A stretch of DNA of 59,668 nt, taken from Neorhizobium vignae. GTDB lineage: Bacteria; Pseudomonadota; Alphaproteobacteria; Rhizobiales; Rhizobiaceae. The DNA lies in the NCBI RefSeq assembly GCF_000732195.1, contig NZ_JNNU01000029.1:1-59668 (forward strand), in the 5' to 3' direction. Below the pieces are notes generated by a model. It saw only the letters and a program-made list of their open reading frames with translations. It ran no database searches and had not been told where the DNA came from. Positions 59,645-59,668 of this stretch are shown here, one piece after another (positions within the stretch are counted from its first letter, which is position 1; each line of letters begins with the position of its first letter). Position numbers and translations under genes: made by a program.

Positions 59645-59668
59645 CCGCCGGATCTTTCGACCCGGCGG
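59645..59668 (+). terminator. Terminator hairpin after glyS (right edge)
   Basis: CCGCCGG, loop of ten, CCGGCGG, 14 bases after the stop. The T-run, if any, is outside the window. Confidence 0.7.

Overview
This is a GC-rich chromosomal segment that looks like the core chromosome of an alphaproteobacterium of the family Rhizobiaceae (Rhizobium/Neorhizobium/Agrobacterium type). This is inferred from protein families and gene order, not from a database search. The pointers are: groES-groEL behind a CIRCE operator and an RpoH-like promoter; an F0-only ATP synthase operon (atpI-atpB-atpE-atpF'-atpF) with separate b and b' subunits; a DUF4170-waaA-lpxK lipid A block; a MutL that keeps the endonuclease motif; and split glycyl-tRNA synthetase genes (glyQ, glyS). 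I saw no rRNA, tRNA, CRISPR array, insertion sequence or prophage.

Layout. 1-4.5 kb: groEL (cut by the window edge), groES, a HAD hydrolase, ribF, and a Phd/VapC toxin-antitoxin pair. 4.5-12.7 kb: ileS behind a possible isoleucine-rich leader peptide and attenuator, a lipoprotein, then RNA-modification genes (tadA, an RluB-type pseudouridine synthase with a long low-complexity tail, rsmD) and a patatin-like protein. 12.9-20.9 kb: a Kef-type antiporter, pmbA/tldE, a CysQ-like phosphatase and the DUF4170/waaA/HAD/lpxK envelope block. 21-31.8 kb: mutL, a PAS-receiver protein and a GGDEF-EAL protein, a nuclease-like protein, a PRC-barrel protein, an SMP-30 lactonase, a LuxR-type regulator and mrp. 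32-40 kb: corA, kup, a SleB-type wall hydrolase, the F0 operon and a GST. 40-50 kb: rnhB, a radical SAM protein, a glycosyltransferase-like protein, ispE-moaB, a TPR lipid-or-envelope-type exported protein, a polyprenyl synthase, trmN6-like, mntH and sppA-like. 51-59.7 kb: an AbrB/VapC module with a perfect palindromic operator, an orphan antitoxin-like gene, glyQ, lemA, an EPSP-synthase-like gene, a DUF2207 protein and glyS.

Most genes are housekeeping: protein folding, aminoacylation, RNA modification, lipid A and isoprenoid synthesis, ion transport and ATP synthesis. The accessory signal sits in small islands: two toxin-antitoxin modules and one orphan antitoxin next to tRNA synthetase genes, and a signalling stretch at 23-30 kb. 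The most interesting candidate for an undescribed system is the region upstream of ileS. A 20-codon reading frame with four isoleucine codons in a five-codon stretch is followed directly by a terminator-like hairpin, and an alternative pairing would open that hairpin. This is the expected architecture for ribosome-mediated attenuation of an isoleucyl-tRNA synthetase gene.

Limits: start codons were chosen by Shine-Dalgarno spacing and remembered family N-termini. All structures were found by eye and no folding energies were computed.
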